Position numbers and translations under genes: made by a program. A DNA stretch of 52,164 nucleotides, taken from assembly GCA_018241365.1 (NCBI GenBank), contig JAFEDX010000200.1:1-52164 (forward strand). Reading direction: 5' to 3'. The notes beneath the pieces are model-generated. The model searched no databases and had not been told where the DNA came from. It saw only the letters and a program-made list of their open reading frames with translations. This DNA is from Pseudomonadota bacterium. Its GTDB lineage: Bacteria > Pseudomonadota > Gammaproteobacteria > Xanthomonadales > Rhodanobacteraceae. Shown piece by piece: positions 47,422 through 52,164 of this stretch (its first letter is position 1; every line of letters begins with the position of its first letter).

Positions 47422-49818
47422 TCAACGTGCGGGTTCCAGGGTCAGCCGGTACTTCGCGGGGCCCGGCAGCAGCGGCGTCGCTTCGCCCTTGACCCAGGCT
47501 TCGTGGCCCTTGCCGAACCACGGCGACAGTGGGTTGTCGGATTGGCCGACCGGCATTTCCAGGATGCCGTGCGCCTCGTTGCCGGGCTGCACGTCCAGGC
47601 GCATCGACGCGCCGAATGCGCGGTGCATGACGCGCGGCATGTCGTTGTCGCCGGCCAGTTCGTCGTGCGGCATGTCGAAGAAACCCGCCAGCCATCCGGG
47701 CAACGCCACCGACAGCGGATTGTCGATCTGCGCGGTGTTGTGCCGTCCCCAGGTCTTGCCGGCAAGCGGGCCGGGCTGGGCGGCCAACGCCTCGGCGACC
47801 TGCAAGGCGCTGTCGACCAGCAGGGCATTCCAGTCCTTGTACTTCGGGTCGAGCAGCCACGACGGTTGCTGCGTCAGCAGGGTCCAGGTGGCGTATTCGC
47901 CAACCTCGGCGCTCGGCCATTCGAAGTCCTTGGCCTTGGCCGAGGCGAGCGCGGCGAACGGTGCCAGCACGTTTTCACGAACCTTCCCGCGGTACATCCG
48001 GACGATCCGGTAACCGACGCTGCCGGTGGCGGCGCGGGCCTGCCAGTCCTGCACGAAGGGCTTGAGCGCCGTCAGCCTGGGATCGTTCGAGTGCTCCAGC
48101 ACCTTCAGCAGCAGTGCCTGCCAGCGCGCGAGGAACAGCGCGCGGTCGTCGAGCTGGATGTCCAGCATGTCCTGCGCGGTGAAATGGTCGCGCGCTGCCA
48201 AGTCGTCGCGGACCTGTTGCGCGCGTGCACCCTGGTCGTAACCGCCGTCGCCGATCAGGGTGAGCGCGTCTCCTGAAACGATGCGCTGGTTGGCCGTCCA
48301 GATGCGCGCGTCGTCCGGGTTGTGGATGCGCGGATCCTGCGCAGGCGAGGCGTAGGCGACCCAGCCGGTGCCGGGTTTCGACCAGTCGGCCGGTACCGAC
48401 GGATCGAAGCCGGCGCGAATCGGGATCACGCTGCCGGCGATGCTCCAGCCGATGTCGCCAAAGGCATCGGCGACCACGAGGTTCTGCGGTGGAATGCCGA
48501 TCGTCGGCGCCAGCGCCAGCGCCTGGTCCACCGTGGTTGCGGTTTCCAGCTTGATCAGGTTGAGATTGACCGCGTGCGGATCCTGCGCCACCCATGCCAG
48601 TGCCAGCGGCGTGCCGTCGCCGTCCTTGCCCATGATCGGGCCCCAGATGGTGTCGTCTACCGTCAGGTGTGCGTCGGGAGCCCCCTTCACGTGGATGACC
48701 TCGTCGTGTTGGGTGATCGTTGCCCAGCCTTCAGGGGTCTTGTATTGCGCAGGGTTGTCCGGGTTGCGGATCACGCGCACCCAGTCCATCCAGTCGCCCG
48801 AACTGTTGGTGAAACCCCAGGCGATGTGCCCGTTCGAGCCTATCACCAGTGCCGGCGCGCCCGGCAGGGTCACGCCGTTCAGTTCGATGGTCTTGTGCGG
48901 GTCGGCCGGGTCGGGGTAACGCAGTTGCGCGCGGTACCAGATGTTCGGCACGCGCAGTGCCAGGTGCGGATCGTTGGCGAGCAGCGCTGCACCGCCGGCC
49001 AGCTTGCCGCCGACCGCGGAACCGTTGCTGCCGATACCGGTGTTGGCGGCGCTGGCCAGCGCGATGGCGTGCGTGCCGCGTGCCAGCGCGACCTTTCCCT
49101 GCGGAGCGCCGCGCAAGTCGAACACGGACGCATCCGGCATCGGCACCGGCTGGGTCGGGCCGCCCTGCATCGGCGCTTCCCAGCGCGGCGACGGCGCCAG
49201 CAGGAAATCGACCAGCGGCCGCGGCAACGCCGCGCGCAGGCGGGCGATGTTCAATTCGCGCGCGTTGTCGCCATCCTGGTTCAGGTCGAGGAACATCGCG
49301 TCGATGGTGAGGATGCTGTCCTCGTCGGTCCACGGTTGCGGCTTTGCGCCCAGCAGCAGGTATTCCCACGGCCGCACGGCAAGGTGCGCCAACCCGGCAT
49401 TGACGCCCGCGGTGTAGGCGTCCATCAGGGCCCGCTGGTGTGGCGACATCAGCGCCAGTTCGCGTGCGGCAAGCACGCGGAAACGATGCATGCGATGGTT
49501 TTCATCGACCGGCAGCGCCTTGGGGCCGACCAGCGCCGCCAGTTCACCCGCGGCGTCACGGCGTTGCAGGTCCATCTGGAAGAAACGTTCCTGACCGTGC
49601 ACGTAGCCGAGTGCCCACGAGAGGTCGGCGCGGTTGCCGGCGGTGATGGTCGGGATGCCGTCGGCATCGCGCACGATCGTCACCGGCGCCGACAAGCCTT
49701 GCACCGTGACGGTGCCGTTGGCCTGCGGCCGGCTTCCGGCGAGCAGGCGCCAGCCGATCGCGAACACGATGACCGCAATCACGATCAGGGCAAGCAGAAC
49801 GCGTCGAAGCCAGCGCAT
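47422..49818 (-). CDS. Penicillin acylase family protein (Ntn hydrolase)
   Basis: The 798-residue protein has an N-terminal hydrophobic segment (RRVLLALIVIAVIVFAIGWRLL), a signal anchor or signal peptide, then the acylase alpha part, and a beta part beginning at S264 in GIGSNGSAVGG. That Ser becomes the nucleophile after autocleavage. VTIVRDADGIPTITA and WALGYVHGQERFFQMDLQRRDAAGELA match the family. Members hydrolyse amides such as acyl-homoserine lactones or beta-lactam side chains, and quorum quenching is one known role; the substrate here is not known. GAAGGA lies before the ATG. Confidence 0.92.
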   Translation of the reverse strand: MRWLRRVLLALIVIAVIVFAIGWRLLAGSRPQANGTVTVQGLSAPVTIVRDADGIPTITAGNRADLSWALGYVHGQERFFQMDLQRRDAAGELAALVGPKALPVDENHRMHRFRVLAARELALMSPHQRALMDAYTAGVNAGLAHLAVRPWEYLLLGAKPQPWTDEDSILTIDAMFLDLNQDGDNARELNIARLRAALPRPLVDFLLAPSPRWEAPMQGGPTQPVPMPDASVFDLRGAPQGKVALARGTHAIALASAANTGIGSNGSAVGGKLAGGAALLANDPHLALRVPNIWYRAQLRYPDPADPHKTIELNGVTLPGAPALVIGSNGHIAWGFTNSSGDWMDWVRVIRNPDNPAQYKTPEGWATITQHDEVIHVKGAPDAHLTVDDTIWGPIMGKDGDGTPLALAWVAQDPHAVNLNLIKLETATTVDQALALAPTIGIPPQNLVVADAFGDIGWSIAGSVIPIRAGFDPSVPADWSKPGTGWVAYASPAQDPRIHNPDDARIWTANQRIVSGDALTLIGDGGYDQGARAQQVRDDLAARDHFTAQDMLDIQLDDRALFLARWQALLLKVLEHSNDPRLTALKPFVQDWQARAATGSVGYRIVRMYRGKVRENVLAPFAALASAKAKDFEWPSAEVGEYATWTLLTQQPSWLLDPKYKDWNALLVDSALQVAEALAAQPGPLAGKTWGRHNTAQIDNPLSVALPGWLAGFFDMPHDELAGDNDMPRVMHRAFGASMRLDVQPGNEAHGILEMPVGQSDNPLSPWFGKGHEAWVKGEATPLLPGPAKYRLTLEPAR

Positions 49819-49909
49819 GGGGAATCCTTCGATGACCGCGGCATTGTGAGGGTTGTCAGCGCGCGCGCCAACAGGCGAAACTGATGCTTGTGGCATGCCT
49901 GATTCAGTT

Positions 49910-50019
49910 CGTCATTCCGCGGCCGCCACGGCTCTTCGCGGCGGAACCCGGAATCCAGAGGCTTTGCCCGACAACGAGCTGGCACAAAAAACTGGATTCC
50001 CGCCTTCGCGGGAATGACG
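49910..50019. repeat. Inverted-repeat element (CGTCATTCC/GGAATGACG)
   Basis: The 110-base element has terminal arms CGTCATTCC and GGAATGACG and internal arms GGAATCCAG and CTGGATTCC. The right arm CTGGATTCCCGCC then TTCGCGGGAATGACG is the well-known dispersed repeat found in many proteobacteria. It lies between the acylase gene and lplA, where it may act as a small MITE-like element or as a 3' hairpin. Confidence 0.75.
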
Positions 50020-50041
50020 AGAATGCAATTGATCAGATTCC

Positions 50042-50818
50042 CTACGGGACGATGCCGGTCCACGCAGCAGTGGAAAACTTGGACGCAGCCAGCGCTTTCG
50101 CGCGGTCCAGTTCATCCGCCGACAACCGGCCGGCAGCGAGTCCGTGGCGGGTGCGGAAGGTCGTGACCATCTTGTCGATGACATCCGCGCGTGCGAGTCC
50201 GGTCTGGCTGCGCAGCGGATCGACCCGCTTGGCCGCACTCTGGGTGGCCTTGTCGGAGAGTTTTTCGCGGCCGATCCGCAGCACTTCCAGCATCTTCGTG
50301 CTGTCGATATCGTAGGCCATGGTGACGTGGTGCAACACCGCGCCGCCGCGCCGGGTCTGCGCGGCGCCGGCGATCTTGCCGCCCGGCGAGGTGATGTCGT
50401 TGAGCGGCTGGTACCAGGCGTGGATGCCGAGCCCCTGCAAGGCATCGATCACCCAAGCGTCCATGAACTCGTAGGACTCCTGGAAACTCATCCCGGCGAC
50501 CAGCGATTCCGGCGCATACAGCGAGTAGGTGATGGTGTTGCCCGGTTCGATGAACATCGCGCCGCCGCCGCTGATGCGGCGCACCACTTCGATGCCGTGG
50601 CGCTGCGCACCTTCCGCGTCCACTTCATTGCGCAGCGACTGGAAGCGCCCGATCACCACGCATGACGCCGACCATTCCCATACCCGCAGCGTGGGCGGCC
50701 GGCGGCGCGCCGCGACTTCATCGGTCAATACTTCGTCCAGTGCCATGTGCAACGCGGGAGGCTGAGGCAGGGCGTGCACGAGTTGCCAGTTGTAATCGTT
50801 CCAGCCGGTGCGGCTCAC
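50042..50818 (-). CDS. lplA: Lipoate-protein ligase A, catalytic subunit (lacking C-terminal domain)
   Basis: This enzyme activates lipoate with ATP and joins it to lipoyl domains. The 258-residue product has RRISGGGAMFIEPGNTITYS, the lipoate/nucleotide-binding motif, and GGKIAGAAQTRRGGAVLHHV with the catalytic lysine. It lacks the C-terminal domain of one-piece LplA; a separate small gene just upstream supplies such a domain. The start is GTG at 50818, overlapping the upstream stop as GTGA. Confidence 0.9.
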   Translation of the reverse strand: MSRTGWNDYNWQLVHALPQPPALHMALDEVLTDEVAARRRPPTLRVWEWSASCVVIGRFQSLRNEVDAEGAQRHGIEVVRRISGGGAMFIEPGNTITYSLYAPESLVAGMSFQESYEFMDAWVIDALQGLGIHAWYQPLNDITSPGGKIAGAAQTRRGGAVLHHVTMAYDIDSTKMLEVLRIGREKLSDKATQSAAKRVDPLRSQTGLARADVIDKMVTTFRTRHGLAAGRLSADELDRAKALAASKFSTAAWTGIVP

Positions 50819-51099
50819 GAGGTCGGCTCCAGCGCACGCTGCACCGCCACCGCGATGGCCTCCGGGGAAACGCCGTACATCAGCACGTTCGGCCCGAGCG
50901 CCGCTCGCAGTACCGCTGCGTGCTGGGTGCTGTCGGCGTTGGCCGGCAGGCCTTCCAGCGCGATGTCGATCATGGTCAGCGCCGAGTCCGGTTCGAGGAA
51001 AAAGTCGCCGCTGATACGCACGCGGGTCAGCTTGCCGTTGCGCACATCGAGATCGGCCACCACCAGCTTGCCCCCGGGCATCTTGTATTCGCCGTGCAT
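50815..51099 (-). CDS. lplB: Lipoate-protein ligase accessory domain (LplB-like)
   Basis: The 94-residue product starts MHGEYKMPGGKLVVADLDVR and continues VRISGDFFLEPDSALTMIDI, the pattern of the separate C-terminal domain of archaeal two-part lipoate ligases. The domain is needed for lipoate adenylation in those systems. It overlaps lplA by four bases. A start 14 codons upstream (51141) is also in frame but has poor family fit. Confidence 0.75.
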   Translation of the reverse strand: MHGEYKMPGGKLVVADLDVRNGKLTRVRISGDFFLEPDSALTMIDIALEGLPANADSTQHAAVLRAALGPNVLMYGVSPEAIAVAVQRALEPTS

Positions 51100-51180
51100 G
51101 CGGAGATTGTGCCGCAGTGGTGCGCTTGCGTACAGACGCATATCAACCGCGTGCGCGGGTGCGCGGTGTACGGCAGGAAC

Positions 51181-51654
51181 CTACCAACCGCGGCCGTGCA
51201 GCCGCGACTGGCCGACGTTGATCGAAAAGCCGACGCTGCCGGTGGGGTGTTCGCAGTCGCCCAGGTTTTTCGTGACGCTGAAGGAACCGGCCTGGTAGTT
51301 GCCGCTGACGTGGTTGCCGCCCATCACGCCCATGCTGACGCTGCCGTGCGTCTGCGGCTGGTTGTAGGTGGAATCATCGCAGCGCTGGGCGGCAACACGT
51401 TGGTCGATGTTGCCTGCGCGGCCGCTGTGATCGCCGTAGTACACGCCCGGTGCGCTGGTCGGGTTGCCGTGGGCGTCACGCGCAGGCTGGCTCGTGGGTG
51501 GGGCACCTGCGGAGCCGGCCGCAGCCGGCACGATGCCCGGCGGCAATTGCAGGTTCAGCGGCTCGTTGGGGGTCTGGGCCCAGGCGGCACCGGCGAACAT
51601 GCTTGCAAGGAACAGGCAGGCAAATGGCAGGGTGGTGTTGCGGATCGTGTTCAT
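51181..51654 (-). CDS. Secreted hypothetical protein
   Basis: The 157-residue product has a signal peptide (LPFACLFLASMFAGAAWA) and a Pro/Ala-rich, low-complexity stretch (LQLPPGIVPAAAGSAGAPPT). A C-terminal part follows with two Cys (QRCDDST and GDCEHP) and GSVGFSINVGQSRLHGRGW. No family recognised. It lies 82 bases upstream of lplB and 107 bases downstream of parC. Confidence 0.7.
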   Translation of the reverse strand: MNTIRNTTLPFACLFLASMFAGAAWAQTPNEPLNLQLPPGIVPAAAGSAGAPPTSQPARDAHGNPTSAPGVYYGDHSGRAGNIDQRVAAQRCDDSTYNQPQTHGSVSMGVMGGNHVSGNYQAGSFSVTKNLGDCEHPTGSVGFSINVGQSRLHGRGW

Positions 51655-51761
51655 GCGGAAACTCGAAGGACAACCCTCGAAAGACAACCTGATAACGCAC
51701 GAGTCGGCTCGGCGTGCACACGGATTGGATCGCGGATTGCCGGTTGAGTTCCCAATGTGCG

Positions 51762-52164
51762 TCAGCCGGTGGTTCCGATCCGGTCCACCCGCCGCAAGCC
51801 GCGCGGCAACAGTCCGCCCCGCTGCGCACGGCTGCCGCCGTACTCGACCAGATCGGCCCATTTCAAGGTGAGCTTGCGCTGGCCGGCGTACAACGTCACC
51901 TCGCCCGAACCTTCCGCGACGACTGCAACGCCCGCCAGGCGTTCCTCGCCGGATGCCAGCTTCGCCTTGGGGATTTCGATCAACTTGTTGCCGCGCCCAC
52001 GTTCGAGTTCCGGCAGGTCGGCCACCGAGAACATCAGCAAATGGCCTTCGGTGGTCACTGCGACGATGCGGTCGCGCGCGGGATCGTTGACATAGGCAGG
52101 TGCCAGCACGCGCGCGCCGTCGTCCATGCTGACCACCTGCTTGCCGGCCTTCTTGTTGGCGAGC
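51762..52164 (-). CDS. parC: DNA topoisomerase IV subunit A, C-terminal end (cut by window edge)
   Basis: ParC with ParE decatenates daughter chromosomes. Only the last 133 codons are present; the gene continues past 52164. The visible part reads LANKKAGKQVVSMDDGARVL then IVAVTTEGHLLMFSVADLPELERGRGNKLI and fits the beta-pinwheel C-terminal domain of ParC; the basic GRGNKLI-type strand is characteristic. It could be GyrA by fold, but the sequence is closer to ParC. Confidence 0.88.
   Translation of the reverse strand, partial: LANKKAGKQVVSMDDGARVLAPAYVNDPARDRIVAVTTEGHLLMFSVADLPELERGRGNKLIEIPKAKLASGEERLAGVAVVAEGSGEVTLYAGQRKLTLKWADLVEYGGSRAQRGGLLPRGLRRVDRIGTTG

Noticed and set aside
51762-52164. 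parC as a truncated gene
   Set aside because: The frame is open at the edge; the cut is by the window and not by mutation.

Overview
The window is a GC-rich, gene-dense piece of a gammaproteobacterial chromosome. The order of the core genes and the style of the proteins point to the Lysobacterales (Xanthomonadales), most likely Rhodanobacteraceae; this placement is inference, since there is no rRNA here. No tRNA, rRNA, CRISPR array or prophage was recognised. The left edge cuts an IS3-family element and the right edge cuts parC.

Region 1 (1-10.5 kb) is accessory. An IS3-type element ends inside a lipoprotein gene. Behind it lies a same-strand series of small envelope proteins (a zinc-ribbon membrane protein, a tiny membrane protein, a lipoprotein, a secreted FG-GAP-like protein and a second small membrane protein). 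These are transcribed away from a large gene joining an OmpR-type DNA-binding domain, a Ser/Thr kinase, one membrane span and TPR repeats. An S9 peptidase overlapping an arylamine N-acetyltransferase follows.

Region 2 (10.5-36.5 kb, all main genes on the minus strand) is the classical rpsB-tsf-pyrH-frr-uppS-cdsA-rseP-bamA-lpxD-fabZ-lpxA-lpxB-rnhB-dnaE-accA-tilS block: translation factors, UMP kinase, isoprenoid carrier, phospholipid, outer-membrane assembly, lipid A, replication and fatty-acid initiation. It departs from the textbook block: dxr is missing between cdsA and rseP, skp is missing between bamA and lpxD, an LtaS-like membrane transferase is translationally coupled between lpxB and rnhB, an SDR/cupin pair and a small lipoprotein sit between rnhB and dnaE, a TPR protein lies between dnaE and accA, and a NYN-LOTUS protein lies between accA and tilS.

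Region 3 (36.8-44.7 kb) is mostly on the plus strand: map, glnD, dapD, an ArsC/YffB-like protein, a ferritin-like/VIT iron exporter, and dapE. It links methionine removal, nitrogen sensing and diaminopimelate synthesis.

Region 4 (44.8-52.2 kb, minus strand) is accessory plus edge: an unrecognised repeat-rich beta-solenoid-like protein, a phosphodiester-glycosidase lipoprotein, a penicillin-acylase-family enzyme, a two-gene lipoate-protein ligase, a secreted protein and the 3' end of parC. Two kinds of dispersed inverted-repeat elements and several hairpins lie in the gaps.
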